Shown here in pieces: positions 1 to 8,555 of a stretch of 64,000 bases of DNA (position 1 is the stretch's first letter; each line of letters starts with the position of its first letter). The notes under the pieces were generated by a model, which was not told the origin of the DNA, ran no database searches, and was given only the letters and a program-made list of their open reading frames with translations. The DNA comes from Limimaricola pyoseonensis. Lineage in GTDB: Bacteria > Pseudomonadota > Alphaproteobacteria > Rhodobacterales > Rhodobacteraceae. The stretch lies in assembly GCF_900102015.1 (NCBI RefSeq), contig NZ_FNAT01000003.1, positions 62,001-126,000 on the forward strand. The letters run 5' to 3'. The position numbers and the translations under genes were made by a program.

Positions 1-368
1 AAGTCGCCGTCGCCCGAGAACAGCACCGCGTGGTCGATCCGATCGGCCAGCTCGATCGCGTCGATCGTCAGCTCGACATCCATGTTGCCCTTGATCTTGC
101 GGCGGCCCTGCGCGTCGGTGAACTCGCGCGCGGGCTTGGTGCGCATGGTGAAGCCGTTGTACTGCAGCCAGTCCACCAGCGGCCGGATCGGCGAGTACTC
201 GTCGCCGTCGAGCAGCGCGGTGTAGTAATGGGCCCGGACCAGCCGGCCCCGGCGCAGGAACTCCTGCTTGAGCAGCTTGTAGTCGATGTCGAAGCCCAGC
301 GCCTTGCCGGCGGCGTGCAGGTTGGCGCCGTCGATGAAGAGCGCGAGACGTTCGTCGCGGTAGAACAT
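1..368 (-). CDS. NYN domain (LabA/DUF88-like) protein, 3' end outside window
   Basis: The N-terminal 122 residues are visible, starting with MFYRDERLALFIDGANLHAA; the C-terminus lies beyond the window edge. The pattern FIDGANL near residue 11, a conserved MDVEL segment near residue 95 and FSGDGDF at the visible end are the three acidic patches of NYN (PIN-like) domains of the LabA/DUF88 family, which are putative metal-dependent ribonucleases. The ATG at 368 is divergent from folK. Family function in bacteria is mostly inferred, so the substrate is unknown. A second NYN protein of a different subtype is encoded at 15997-16725. Confidence 0.85.
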   Translation of the reverse strand, partial: MFYRDERLALFIDGANLHAAGKALGFDIDYKLLKQEFLRRGRLVRAHYYTALLDGDEYSPIRPLVDWLQYNGFTMRTKPAREFTDAQGRRKIKGNMDVELTIDAIELADRIDHAVLFSGDGD

Positions 369-435
369 TGCGGAAATCCTTTTCTTCAAATATCGCCGGC
401 GCGGTCCAAAATCCGGCGACCGCCGCCGCCCGTTC

Positions 436-464
436 TTGTTAGCCCCGAGGGGCCCTTTCATTTT
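436..464 (+). promoter_or_regulatory. Possible sigma-70 promoter for folK
   Basis: TTGTTA at 436-441 and CATTTT at 459-464 are separated by 17 bases in the AT-richest part of the folK/NYN intergenic region. The -35 is good and the -10 is poor. A small GCCCC/GGGGC hairpin sits in the spacer. This is only a sequence match. Confidence 0.3.
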
Positions 465-481
465 ATCAAGGGACACCCCCC

Positions 482-1075
482 ATGCCGCAACTCGGCCAAA
501 TCGACAACTCCCAAGGTCAGTTTTGCCGCGCCCTGGTGGCACTTGGCGGCAATGCCGCCTCGCCGGCCGGGCCGCCGGCCGCGACGGTCCGGGCGGCGAT
601 GGCGGCGGTGGCGGATCTCGGCCGCGCGGCGCGCTGCAGCCCGCTCTTCACCACCCCCGCCTTCCCGGCCGGGGCGGGGCCCGACTTCGTCAATGCCGCG
701 ATGGCCTTCGAGACCCGCCTCGCCCCCGAGGCGCTTCTGGCCGAGCTGCACGCGATCGAGGCCCGCTTCGGCCGCGAGCGGCTGGCGCGCTGGGGGATGC
801 GCAGCCTCGACCTCGACCTGCTGGCGCTCGACGGGCTGATCCTGCCGGATCTCGCCGGCTGGAGCGCCTGGCGCGACCTCGCCCCCGAGCGGCAGGCGCG
901 CGAGGCGCCCGACCGGCTGATCCTGCCGCATCCGCGGCTGCAGGACCGGGCCTTCGTGCTGGTGCCGCTGTGCGAGGTGGCCGCCGACTGGCGCCACCCG
1001 GCGACCGGGCTCAGCGTGCGGGCGATGCGCGACGCGCTGCCCGAGGCGGACCGCGCCGCGGTGCGGCCGCTCTAG
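482..1075 (+). CDS. folK: 2-amino-4-hydroxy-6-hydroxymethyldihydropteridine diphosphokinase
   Basis: Encodes 197 residues that fit HPPK, the cytosolic enzyme transferring pyrophosphate from ATP to 6-hydroxymethyl-dihydropterin in folate synthesis. ALGGN near residue 20, FVNAAMAFETRL near residue 75 (cf. FxNxV in the family), RWGMRSLDLDLLAL around residue 107 and LILPHPRLQDRAFVLVPL around residue 150 are the conserved HPPK blocks, including the Mg-binding D-x-D pair. The first 15 residues are poorly conserved, so the true start could be a little downstream. It stands directly upstream of rpoZ and rsh, the usual order in Rhodobacteraceae. Confidence 0.93.
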   Translation: MPQLGQIDNSQGQFCRALVALGGNAASPAGPPAATVRAAMAAVADLGRAARCSPLFTTPAFPAGAGPDFVNAAMAFETRLAPEALLAELHAIEARFGRERLARWGMRSLDLDLLALDGLILPDLAGWSAWRDLAPERQAREAPDRLILPHPRLQDRAFVLVPLCEVAADWRHPATGLSVRAMRDALPEADRAAVRPL

Positions 1076-1099
1076 CCCCGGAAGGCGGCGCGCGCCGCC

Positions 1100-1128
1100 T
1101 TGTCAATCCCGGCGATGGGCTGTAGCTA
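1100..1128 (+). promoter_or_regulatory. Probable sigma-70 promoter of rpoZ-rsh
   Basis: TTGTCA at 1100-1105, a 17-base spacer and TAGCTA at 1123-1128 lie in the gap between folK and rpoZ, leaving a 5' leader of roughly 65 nt before the rpoZ ATG. The same TTGNNN-N17-TAGC pattern recurs before acpS and yhhQ in this window, which makes it more credible as the housekeeping promoter form of this genome. Confidence 0.5.
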
Positions 1129-1198
1129 TGCCCTTTCGAGGCCGGCTGCGCGATTCCGCGTGCGGCGGCCCCTTGCCAAGCCGAATGGGAGTCGTCCG

Positions 1199-1552
1199 AT
1201 GGCCCGCGTGACAGTCGAAGATTGCGTTGACAAGGTTCCGAACCGGTTCGAGCTGGTGATGCTCGCCGCGCACCGGGCCCGCGAGATCACCTCGGGCGCG
1301 CCGCTGACCGTGGCGCGCGACAACGACAAGAACCCGGTCGTGGCGCTGCGCGAGATCGCCGACGAGACACAGCAGGCCGACGACCTGCGCGAGCGGATGA
1401 TCGAGGCGCACCAGACCCAGATCGAGGTCGACGAGCCCGAGGCCGACTCGATGTCGCTCTTGATGAGCCAGGAGGCCGACAAGCCGGCCGAGGACGACAT
1501 GAGCGAGGAGCGCCTGCTGCGCGAGCTGATGCAGGTCCAGAAAGAGGGCTGA
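1199..1552 (+). CDS. rpoZ: DNA-directed RNA polymerase omega subunit
   Basis: The 117-residue product begins [20 protein letters not shown], the characteristic omega N-terminus, and continues with ARxxREITSG and [10 protein letters not shown], which match the fold that clamps the beta' C-terminus in RNA polymerase. The acidic C-terminal tail from residue 80 is typical for alphaproteobacterial omega. The ATG at 1199 was preferred over an in-frame upstream ATG at 1100 because conservation begins exactly here and the upstream start lies inside the likely promoter. Its place before rsh is the conserved rpoZ-rsh pairing. Confidence 0.96.
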   Translation: MARVTVEDCVDKVPNRFELVMLAAHRAREITSGAPLTVARDNDKNPVVALREIADETQQADDLRERMIEAHQTQIEVDEPEADSMSLLMSQEADKPAEDDMSEERLLRELMQVQKEG

Positions 1553-1590
1553 GGCCCGCCCGACAGACCGACGGGGGTGCGACAGGTCCG

Positions 1591-3744
1591 ATGATGACGG
1601 CAGACGAGCTGATCGCTCTTGTCCGCAGCTACAACCCCGCCACGCGCGACGCGCTGATCCGCGACGCCTTCGCCTTCGGCGCCGAGATGCACGAGGGGCA
1701 GTTCCGCAAGTCGGGCGAGCCCTACTTCATGCATCCGGTCGCCGTGGCCGAGATCCTCGCCAAGCAGCAGATGGACGACGCCACCATCGTCACCGCGCTG
1801 CTGCACGACACGATCGAAGATACCCGCGCCTCCTTCTCCGAGGTCGAGAAGCGCTTCGGCCGCGAGATCGCCGAGCTGGTCGACGGCGTCACCAAGCTGA
1901 CCAACCTGCAGCTGTCGTCGATCCGCACCAAGCAGGCCGAGAACTTCCGCAAGCTGTTCATGGCGACCTCGCGCGACCTGCGGGTGACGCTGGTGAAGCT
2001 CGCCGACCGCCTGCACAACATGCGCACCATCCGCTCGATGAAGCCGGAGAAGCAGGCGCAGAAGGCGCGCGAGACGATGGAGATCTACGCGCCGCTGGCA
2101 GGCCGCATGGGCATGCAGTGGATGCGCGAGGAGCTCGAGGACCTGGCCTTCCAAGTGCTCAACCCCGAGGCCCGCAACTCGATCATCCGCCGCTTCATCA
2201 TGCTGCAGAAGGAAGCCGGCGACGTGGTCGAGAGGATCACCGCCGACATGCGGCTCGAGCTCGACCGCGCCGACATCCGCGCCGACCTGTTCGGCCGCGC
2301 CAAGAAGCCCTACTCGATCTGGCGCAAGATGCAGGAGAAGGACCAGGGCTTCTCGCGGCTGTCGGACATCTACGGCTTCAGGGTCATCACCGAGACCGAG
2401 GCCGACTGCTACCGCGTGCTTGGCGTGATCCACCAGCGCTGGCGCGCCGTGCCGGGCCGGTTCAAGGACTACATCAGCCAGCCCAAGTCGAACGGCTACC
2501 GCTCGATCCACACCACCGTCTCGGGCCGCGACGGCAAGCGCGTCGAGGTGCAGATCCGCACCCGCGAGATGCACGAGGTGGCCGAGACCGGGGTGGCGGC
2601 GCACTGGTCCTACCGCGACGGCCTGCGGGTCGAGAACCGCTTCGCGGTCGACCCGGCGCGCTGGATCGCGCAGCTGACCGAGCGGCTGGAAACGGGCCAT
2701 GACGACGAGGACTTCCTCGAGGCGGTCAAGCTCGAGATGTACCAGGACCAGGTGTTCTGCTTCACGCCCAAGGGCGAGGTGATCAAGCTGCCGCGCGGCG
2801 CCACGCCGATCGACTTCGCCTTCGCGATCCACACCCGCATCGGCAGCGCCTGCGTCGGCGCCAAGGTGGACGGGCTGCGCGTGCCGCTCTGGACCCGGCT
2901 GAAGAACGGCCAGTCGGTCGAGATCATCACCGCCGACGGCCAGCGCCCGCAGGCCAGCTGGCTCGAGATCGCCGTCACCGGCCGCGCCAAGGCCGCGATC
3001 CGCCGGAGTTTGCGCGAGGAGGACCGCGAGCGCTTCGTCAAGCTCGGCTACGAGCTGGTGCGCGTGGCCTTCGAGAATGTCGGCCGGCGCGCCACCGACA
3101 AGGCGCTCAGGACCGCCGCGCGGGCGCTGGGGCTCGACGGCATGACCGAGCTTCTGGCGCGGCTCGGCTCGGCCGACATGACCACCCGCGAGGTGGTGCA
3201 GGCGATCTACCCCGAGCTGGCCGAGCAGGGCCACGCCCAGGAAGTGGCGCAGGAGCGCGCCGTGGCCGGCCTGTCGGAGGGCCAGTCCTTCCGCCGCGCG
3301 CCCTGCTGCCAGCCGGTGCCCGGCGAACGCATCGTCGGCATCACCTTCCGCGGCCAGGGCGTGGTGGTCCACGCGATCGACTGCCCCGCGCTCGAGCATT
3401 ACGAGGAACAGCCCGAGCGCTGGCTCGACCTGCGCTGGCAGGAGGGCACGCACGCCCCGGTCAACACGGTGAGCCTCGACCTGACGCTGACCAACGACGC
3501 GGGCGTACTGGGCCGGATCTGCACCCTGATCGGCGAGCAGTCGGCCAACATCTCGGACATGGCCTTCCTCGACCGCAAGCCGGACTTCTACCGCATCCTC
3601 GTCGATGTCGACCTGCGCGACGCCGAGCATCTGCACCGGGTGATGACGGCGCTCGAGGCCGAGACCCAGGTCTCCTCGATCGCCCGCCACAGCGACCCCG
3701 CGCGCGCCCTGCCCGCCACCGCCGCGGCGCCCGCGGGCGCCTGA
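1591..3744 (+). CDS. rsh: RelA/SpoT-type bifunctional (p)ppGpp synthetase/hydrolase
   Basis: Encodes 717 residues with the full long-RSH order: an HD hydrolase domain (H48, LLHDTIEDT at 71-79), the synthetase domain around 240-355 (PYSIWRKM, SDIYGFRVI, GYRSIHTTV), a TGS domain around 390-450 (VFCFTPKGEVIKLPRGATPIDFAF) and a C-terminal ACT domain after about 640. Both HD and synthetase motifs are intact, so it should make and degrade the alarmone; alphaproteobacteria usually have this single long RSH. It controls the stringent response in the cytosol. It starts 38 bases after rpoZ and is followed 9 bases later by a DUF2062 gene. Confidence 0.97.
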   Translation: MMTADELIALVRSYNPATRDALIRDAFAFGAEMHEGQFRKSGEPYFMHPVAVAEILAKQQMDDATIVTALLHDTIEDTRASFSEVEKRFGREIAELVDGVTKLTNLQLSSIRTKQAENFRKLFMATSRDLRVTLVKLADRLHNMRTIRSMKPEKQAQKARETMEIYAPLAGRMGMQWMREELEDLAFQVLNPEARNSIIRRFIMLQKEAGDVVERITADMRLELDRADIRADLFGRAKKPYSIWRKMQEKDQGFSRLSDIYGFRVITETEADCYRVLGVIHQRWRAVPGRFKDYISQPKSNGYRSIHTTVSGRDGKRVEVQIRTREMHEVAETGVAAHWSYRDGLRVENRFAVDPARWIAQLTERLETGHDDEDFLEAVKLEMYQDQVFCFTPKGEVIKLPRGATPIDFAFAIHTRIGSACVGAKVDGLRVPLWTRLKNGQSVEIITADGQRPQASWLEIAVTGRAKAAIRRSLREEDRERFVKLGYELVRVAFENVGRRATDKALRTAARALGLDGMTELLARLGSADMTTREVVQAIYPELAEQGHAQEVAQERAVAGLSEGQSFRRAPCCQPVPGERIVGITFRGQGVVVHAIDCPALEHYEEQPERWLDLRWQEGTHAPVNTVSLDLTLTNDAGVLGRICTLIGEQSANISDMAFLDRKPDFYRILVDVDLRDAEHLHRVMTALEAETQVSSIARHSDPARALPATAAAPAGA

Positions 3745-3753
3745 GGCGGCGCC

Positions 3754-4410
3754 GTGGTCTTCAAGCGCCGCGACCGGCGATCGGTCGGCCGCGCGATGGC
3801 CGAGACGCTCTACCCCCGTGGCGGCTGGCGCCGCGCCTTCGAATACGTCAAGCACCGGCTGCAGCGCCTGCCCGACACCCCCGAGAAGATCGGCCGCGGC
3901 ATCTTTGCCGGGGTGCTGGCCAGCTGGACCCCCTTCTACGGCCTGCATTTCGTGATCGCGCTGATCTTCGCCAAGATCGGCCGCGGCAACATGCTGGCGG
4001 CGCTGCTGGGCACCTTCTTCGGCAACCCGCTCACCTACGTGCCGATCGGCGTGGTGGCGCTGCAGACCGGGCATTTCATGCTCGGCCGCCCGCCCGGCCG
4101 CGAGATCGAGACCTCCCTGATGGGCAAGTTCGGCGCCGCCGGGCAAGACCTGTGGCACAATCTCGGGGCGCTGTTCACGCCGGCCCGCACCGACTGGGCC
4201 GGGCTCGGACTGTTCTATCACGAGGTGTTCCTGCCCTATCTCGTGGGCGGCATCCTGCCCGGGCTGATCTCGGCCACCGCCTGCTACTGGCTGTTCGTGC
4301 CGGTGATCACCGCCTACCAGAACCGCCGCCGCCGCAAGCTGCGCGCCAAGCTCCAGCAACTGGGCAAAAACCTTCCGGAAACGGCTGACGACGGGCAGGG
4401 GCCGGGCTAG
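3754..4410 (+). CDS. DUF2062 family inner-membrane protein
   Basis: 218 residues from a GTG start 9 bases after rsh. The pattern TPEKIGRGIFAGVLASWTPF (40-60), GNPLTYVP (about 91-98) and at least three hydrophobic segments, the last near residues 165-190, identify DUF2062. The basic tail QNRRRRKLRAKLQQ is cytosolic. The biochemical role of DUF2062 is unknown. Its position between rsh and pdxJ is a conserved arrangement in Rhodobacteraceae and suggests cotranscription. Confidence 0.88.
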   Translation: MVFKRRDRRSVGRAMAETLYPRGGWRRAFEYVKHRLQRLPDTPEKIGRGIFAGVLASWTPFYGLHFVIALIFAKIGRGNMLAALLGTFFGNPLTYVPIGVVALQTGHFMLGRPPGREIETSLMGKFGAAGQDLWHNLGALFTPARTDWAGLGLFYHEVFLPYLVGGILPGLISATACYWLFVPVITAYQNRRRRKLRAKLQQLGKNLPETADDGQGPG

Positions 4411-4437
4411 GATCCCGGGCGAAGGAGACCTTTGCCC

Positions 4438-5193
4438 ATGACGGACCTCAGACTAGGCGTGAACATCGACCACGTGGCGACGCTGCGCAACGCCCGCGGC
4501 GGCGCGCTGCCCTCGCCCCTGCGCGCGGCCAAGCTCGCCGAAGAGGCCGGGGCCGACGGCATCACCGCGCATCTGCGCGAGGATCGCCGCCACATCCGCG
4601 ACGCCGACATCGAGGCGCTGATGGCGGCGCTGAAGGTGCCGCTGAACTTCGAGATGGCCGCCACCGAGGAGATGCAGGCGATCGCGCTGCGCCACCGGCC
4701 GCACGCGGTCTGCCTCGTGCCTGAGAAGCGCGAGGAGCGCACCACCGAGGGCGGGCTCGAGGTGGCGGGCGACGCCGCGCGGCTCACCGATTTCATCGCG
4801 CCGCTGACGGCGGCGGGCTGCCGGGTCTCGCTGTTCATCGCCGCCGAGGCCGCGCAGGTCGAGGCCGCCGCCCGGGTCGGCGCGCAGGTGATCGAGTTGC
4901 ACACCGGCGGCTATTGCGACGCTCATGCCGAGGGCGACACCGCCGCGCGCGACGCGGAACTGGCCCGCATCACCGAGATGGCGACGCTGGCGCAGTCGCT
5001 CGGGCTCGAGGTCCATGCCGGCCACGGGCTGACCTACGACACGGTCGGCCCGATCGCCGCCCTGCCCGAGATGCGCGAGCTCAACATCGGCCATTTCCTG
5101 ATCGGCGAGGCGGTGTTCCGCGGCCTGTCCCCAGCCATCGCCGAGATGCGCCGCCGCATGGAGGCCGCGCGCCGGGTGCTGCGGCAGGACTGA
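4438..5193 (+). CDS. pdxJ: Pyridoxine 5'-phosphate synthase
   Basis: 251 residues. PdxJ condenses 1-deoxy-D-xylulose 5-phosphate with 3-amino-2-oxopropyl phosphate to form pyridoxine 5'-phosphate, the last ring-closing step of DXP-dependent vitamin B6 synthesis. [19 protein letters not shown] at the N-terminus, HLREDRRHI near 43, and [18 protein letters not shown] near 190 are diagnostic. The ATG at 4438 has GGAGA nine bases upstream; an in-frame TTG two codons earlier is less likely. A separately located serC in this window supplies the enzyme shared by serine and B6 synthesis. Confidence 0.97.
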   Translation: MTDLRLGVNIDHVATLRNARGGALPSPLRAAKLAEEAGADGITAHLREDRRHIRDADIEALMAALKVPLNFEMAATEEMQAIALRHRPHAVCLVPEKREERTTEGGLEVAGDAARLTDFIAPLTAAGCRVSLFIAAEAAQVEAAARVGAQVIELHTGGYCDAHAEGDTAARDAELARITEMATLAQSLGLEVHAGHGLTYDTVGPIAALPEMRELNIGHFLIGEAVFRGLSPAIAEMRRRMEAARRVLRQD

Positions 5194-5254
5194 GCCGCGC
5201 GGCTTTCCGCCGAGGTCCGCCGCCGCCCCGAAACGCGGGCCGGGGTGCCGCGTT

Positions 5255-5336
5255 GTAGGCTGCAACGGCCGGGATCCCTCCCTCCCCCCCCCCTTTCCCG
5301 GCCCCGCGGACGCCCGGCCCCATGGCCGGGCGTTTT
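5255..5336 (+). ncRNA. Candidate small RNA with C/U-rich anti-SD loop
   Basis: Between pdxJ and the DUF2383 gene, GGCCGGGA (5267-5274) pairs perfectly with TCCCGGCC (5296-5303), exposing a 21-base loop (5275-5295) that contains CCCTCCCTCCC. This is followed at 5311-5336 by a perfect Rho-independent terminator. A stem exposing a CCUCC-rich loop in front of a terminator is the architecture described for the stress-induced CcsR ('cuckoo') RNAs of Rhodobacter. The 5' end is not defined: a motif GAAAC-N16-CGTT (5230-5254) could be the promoter, giving a transcript of about 75 nt. It might equally be just the pdxJ trailer. Confidence 0.4.
5311..5336 (+). terminator. Rho-independent terminator after pdxJ
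   Basis: CGCCCGGCC (5311-5319) and GGCCGGGCG (5324-5332) form a perfect 9-bp stem with a CCAT loop, followed by TTTT at 5333-5336. It ends the pdxJ transcript or the candidate small RNA. Confidence 0.8.
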
Positions 5337-5457
5337 GCGTGTGCACAAGCGTACCCGCGACCGGATTTTCCGCCCCGAATCAGGATCGCGGGCCGCCGCC
5401 ATGCGTTGTCGCCCCGAAGCCCCCGACGGGGCCGCACGCAACGATTGGAGGACTCTC

Positions 5458-5889
5458 ATGAGCCACCACGCCGACACCGTGAAGAAGCTGCACACCCGCG
5501 TCATCGACAGCCGCGACGGCTACAAGCAGTCACGCGAGCAGATCGCCGACGACCACGGCTTCACCGCGCTGTTCGACCGCCGCATCTCCGAGCGCGAGCA
5601 GTTCCACACCCAGATCCACCGCCAGCTCGGCGCCGAGGGCGTCGAGGTGAGCGAGAGCGGCTCGACCGCCGCCGCCGCGCATCGCGGCTTCCTGTCGCTC
5701 AAGGACGCCGTGACCGGCAGCGACGAGAAGGCCGTCTACCAGGAGATCGTCAACGGCGAGGAGGCGCTGCTCGAGGTCTATGACGACGCCATCAAGGCGA
5801 CCTCCGGCCTGCCGGAATGGAGCTTCCTGCCGACCCAGCGCGCCGAGGTCGAGAAGGCGCTGACCGAGGCCAAGGCCCGCGCCGCCTGA
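5458..5889 (+). CDS. DUF2383 (PA2169-type) ferritin-like four-helix protein
   Basis: 143 residues, all helical, with LHTRVIDSRDGYKQSREQI near the start, ISEREQFHTQIHRQL near 45 and VNGEEALLEVYDDAI near 98. These E/H-rich helices match PA2169-family DUF2383 proteins, a ferritin-like group of uncertain function often induced by stress. The ATG at 5458 is preceded by GGAGGA (5447-5452) and is preferred over upstream in-frame starts, which lack conservation. It is monocistronic, flanked by terminators at 5311-5336 and 5913-5941. Confidence 0.82.
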   Translation: MSHHADTVKKLHTRVIDSRDGYKQSREQIADDHGFTALFDRRISEREQFHTQIHRQLGAEGVEVSESGSTAAAAHRGFLSLKDAVTGSDEKAVYQEIVNGEEALLEVYDDAIKATSGLPEWSFLPTQRAEVEKALTEAKARAA

Positions 5890-5912
5890 GCCGCGGCCCT
5901 TTCGGTTCCGAA

Positions 5913-5941
5913 GGCGTCGTCCCGGCGGGGCGGCGCCTTTT
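5913..5941 (+). terminator. Rho-independent terminator after DUF2383 gene
   Basis: A 10-bp stem (5913-5922 with 5928-5937, two G-T wobbles) with a 5-base loop is followed by TTTT at 5938-5941. Confidence 0.75.
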
Positions 5942-5951
5942 CTCGTGCCGG

Positions 5952-5980
5952 TTGCCGCCTCCCTGCCGATCGTCTAGCGA
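5952..5980 (+). promoter_or_regulatory. Probable sigma-70 promoter of acpS (leaderless)
   Basis: TTGCCG (5952-5957), 17-base spacer, TAGCGA (5975-5980). A transcript starting the usual 6-7 bases after the -10 would begin at the acpS ATG itself (5987). No Shine-Dalgarno sequence precedes that ATG, which is consistent with leaderless translation. Confidence 0.45.
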
Positions 5981-5986
5981 TGTGAC

Positions 5987-6394
5987 ATGATCCTCGGCAT
6001 CGGCACCGACCTCGCGAATATCGACCGCATCGCCGGCGTGCTCGAACGCCATGGCGACCGCTTCCGCAACCGCGTCTTCACCGAGACCGAGCAGCGCAAG
6101 GCCGAGCGCCGCCGCGACGTCGCCGGCACCTATGCCAAGCGCTGGGCCGCCAAGGAGGCCTGCTCCAAGGCGCTCGGCACCGGGCTCAGGATGGGCATCG
6201 CGTGGAAGGACATGGCGGTGTCGAACCTGCGCACCGGCCAGCCGGTGATGGAGGTGACCGGCTGGGCCAAGGAGCGGCTCGACGCGATGACGCCGCCGGG
6301 CCACGAGGCGATCATCCACGTCACCCTGACCGACGACCACCCCTGGGCGCAGGCCTTCGTGCTGATCGAGGCGCGCCCGCTGGCGGGGCGCTGA
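5987..6394 (+). CDS. acpS: Holo-[acyl-carrier-protein] synthase
   Basis: 135 residues. AcpS transfers 4'-phosphopantetheine from CoA to apo-ACP, activating fatty-acid synthesis in the cytosol. The N-terminal [15 protein letters not shown] holds the Mg-binding Asp, and [18 protein letters not shown] near residue 46 holds the second metal-binding Glu and the CoA-binding Lys. The length is normal. No RBS is visible before the ATG. The stop overlaps the start of the next gene (ATGA), so the MFS gene is translationally coupled. In related genomes acpS is close to lepB; here the transporter lies between them. Confidence 0.96.
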   Translation: MILGIGTDLANIDRIAGVLERHGDRFRNRVFTETEQRKAERRRDVAGTYAKRWAAKEACSKALGTGLRMGIAWKDMAVSNLRTGQPVMEVTGWAKERLDAMTPPGHEAIIHVTLTDDHPWAQAFVLIEARPLAGR

Positions 6395-7611
6395 TGTTCG
6401 CGGCGACGCGCGCCCGGCTCGGCGGCAATCCCGGCCTCGGCCCGCTGCTCGCCGCGCAGGTGCCCGCCGATTTCGCCGACTGGCTCGACTTCGTCGCCAT
6501 CGGCGCGCTTCTGGCCTTCACGTGGTCGGCGCCGACCCACGCCTTCGCCTGGCTCGCGGTCGGCCTCGGCCTGCCCTACCTGACGGTCGGGCTCTTCGCC
6601 GGCGCGCTGGTCGACCGGCTGAGCCTGAACCGCGTGCTGGTCTGGTCGAACATCGGCCGCGCCGCGGCGACCGCGCTTATGATTTTCGCGCCGGGCTGGC
6701 AGATGCTGGTCGGGATCGTCTTCCTGCGCGGCTGCGCCGACGCCTTCTTCAGCCCGGCCAAGCAGGCGGCGCTGCAGGCGCGCACGACGGAGCCGGACCT
6801 GATCTTCGCCAACGGGCTCAGCCACTCGATCAACCAGTCGAGCAAGATCGTCGCCCCGGCGCTGGGCGGTGCGCTGCTGGCCTTTCTCGACCCGCAGGGC
6901 GTCTTCGCGATCAACGCTGCCGTGTCGCTTTTGGCGGCGCTGGTGCTGTCGCGGCTCGACCGGTTCGAGCGCGAGGGCCCGGCCCGCGCGCCGCGCCCGA
7001 TCCTGCGCGACGTCGCGGAAGGGCTGGCGCTGGTGCGCGGCAGCCTCGTGCTGCGCTCCACCCTGTCTCTGATGGCGGCGGGCTTCTTCGCGATCTTCTT
7101 CTACGACACGCTGATCGCGCCGCTGATCAAGGCGCTGGGGCAGGACGAGACCGCGCTCGGGCTCTGCCTTGCCGCGCTGGGCGCGGGCGGGGTGCTGCGC
7201 GGGCTCCTGATGGGCGGCGCGCGCGGCACCGGGGGCGCCTTCGCCACCATCGCCGCGGGCAACGCCGCCGCCGCGCTGATCCTGGGCGGCATCGGGCTGG
7301 CCGAGATCGCCGGCTGGATCGCGCCGCTGTGGCTGCTGGCGGCGCTGTTCGGCCTCGCCGGGCTGGTCTCGTCCTTCTCGCTCGTGCCCTACCGGGCGCT
7401 GATCCAGTCGCATGCCGGGGCGCATGGCATCGGCCGGGTCTCGGCGCTGTCGGAGGCCGCCAACACCGTGGCGCTGCTGACCGCGCCCTTTCTCGGCGCG
7501 GCGCTGGCCGAGGCGATCTCGGTCGGGGCCGCCTTCGTGGCGGGCGGATCGGTCACGCTGGTGATCGCGCTGGTGGCGCTGGGGCTGTCGCTGCGGCTCC
7601 GGTCGCGCTAG
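6394..7611 (+). CDS. MFS transporter (EntS/DHA3-like)
   Basis: 405 residues with about ten to twelve hydrophobic segments. FAGALVDRLSLNRVLV near 65-80 is the loop 2-3 motif A of MFS carriers, and FLRGCADAFFSPAKQAALQA near 110-130 together with NGLSHSINQSSKIVAPALGG resembles the EntS/DHA3 efflux group. It probably exports a small molecule across the inner membrane by proton antiport; the substrate cannot be inferred. The ATG at 6394 overlaps the acpS stop by four bases, which fixes the start. Confidence 0.88.
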   Translation: MFAATRARLGGNPGLGPLLAAQVPADFADWLDFVAIGALLAFTWSAPTHAFAWLAVGLGLPYLTVGLFAGALVDRLSLNRVLVWSNIGRAAATALMIFAPGWQMLVGIVFLRGCADAFFSPAKQAALQARTTEPDLIFANGLSHSINQSSKIVAPALGGALLAFLDPQGVFAINAAVSLLAALVLSRLDRFEREGPARAPRPILRDVAEGLALVRGSLVLRSTLSLMAAGFFAIFFYDTLIAPLIKALGQDETALGLCLAALGAGGVLRGLLMGGARGTGGAFATIAAGNAAAALILGGIGLAEIAGWIAPLWLLAALFGLAGLVSSFSLVPYRALIQSHAGAHGIGRVSALSEAANTVALLTAPFLGAALAEAISVGAAFVAGGSVTLVIALVALGLSLRLRSR

Positions 7612-7700
7612 ACCGCTTCGGCGGGGCGTCCCGCGGGGCGTTTCCTTGACTCGCCCCCCGCCCCCCCGCATGTAGCGCCGAAACCCCGAAGGACCGACGC

Positions 7701-8555
7701 ATGGCCAGCAGACCCGACGCCGAGAAGCACGGCATCGTCCACAGCATCTGGGAAACGGTGAAGACCGTGTTCTGGGCGCTCCTGATCGCGGGCGTGTTCC
7801 GCACGCTGTTCTTCCAGCCCTTCTGGATTCCGTCGGGCTCGATGAAGGACACGCTGCTGATCGGCGACTTCCTGTTCGTCAACAAGATGGCCTATGGCTA
7901 CTCCTACGCCTCCTGCCCCTCGGTGCGGATCGGCGCGCTCGGCATCGACGTCTCGGCCGAGGATGTCTGCGGCTGGGCCAAGGGCGGCGACGGCGACCGG
8001 CTCTGGGGCGAGTACCCCGAGCGCGGCGACGTGGTGGTGTTCCGCCACCCCGTCACCGGCGAGGACTTCATCAAGCGGGTGATCGGCCTGCCGGGCGACC
8101 GCATCCAGATGCAGGGCGGCCAGCTCTATCTCAACGACGAGGCGGTGGGCTACGAGCCCGACGGCACCTTCACCGAGGTGATGGAGCGGCAGGGGCCGCA
8201 GGGCCTGATGCCGCGCTGCCGCAACGGCGCGGTCGGCATGGGCGCGGCCTGCGAGAAGACCAAGTATGTCGAGACCCTGCCCAACGGCGTCTCGCACTCG
8301 GTGCTCGACATCGCGCCGCAGTCTTCCGACAATACCGGCGTCTACACCGTGCCCGAGGATCACCTGTTCTTCATGGGCGACAACCGCGACAACTCGACCG
8401 ACAGCCGGGTGCCGCAGAACGCCCGCGGCGTCGGCTTCGTGCCCTTCGCCGATCTCGTCGGCCGCGCCGACCGGATCATGTTCTCCTCGGCCGGCCGCTC
8501 GATGCTGGCCTTCTGGACCTGGCGCGGCGACCGCTTCTTCAAGGCGGTGGAATGA
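7701..8555 (+). CDS. lepB: Signal peptidase I
   Basis: 284 residues. Membrane serine protease that removes signal peptides from exported proteins. One N-terminal hydrophobic segment (about 23-38) is followed by [14 protein letters not shown] with the nucleophile at S47, then GDVVVF and the general-base lysine in [13 protein letters not shown] (K125), and the box [13 protein letters not shown] near 230. An insertion containing C72 and C90 before the lysine box is common in alphaproteobacterial enzymes. It is the first gene of lepB-rnc-era-DUF1491, joined by 4-8 base overlaps. Confidence 0.97.
   Translation: MASRPDAEKHGIVHSIWETVKTVFWALLIAGVFRTLFFQPFWIPSGSMKDTLLIGDFLFVNKMAYGYSYASCPSVRIGALGIDVSAEDVCGWAKGGDGDRLWGEYPERGDVVVFRHPVTGEDFIKRVIGLPGDRIQMQGGQLYLNDEAVGYEPDGTFTEVMERQGPQGLMPRCRNGAVGMGAACEKTKYVETLPNGVSHSVLDIAPQSSDNTGVYTVPEDHLFFMGDNRDNSTDSRVPQNARGVGFVPFADLVGRADRIMFSSAGRSMLAFWTWRGDRFFKAVE

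Noticed and set aside
1126-4359. Open frame of 1077 codons antisense to rpoZ-rsh-DUF2062
   Set aside because: It is a shadow frame caused by high GC3; its translation is Leu/Gly/Arg/His-rich, low in complexity and shows no domain, while the sense strand carries three clear genes.
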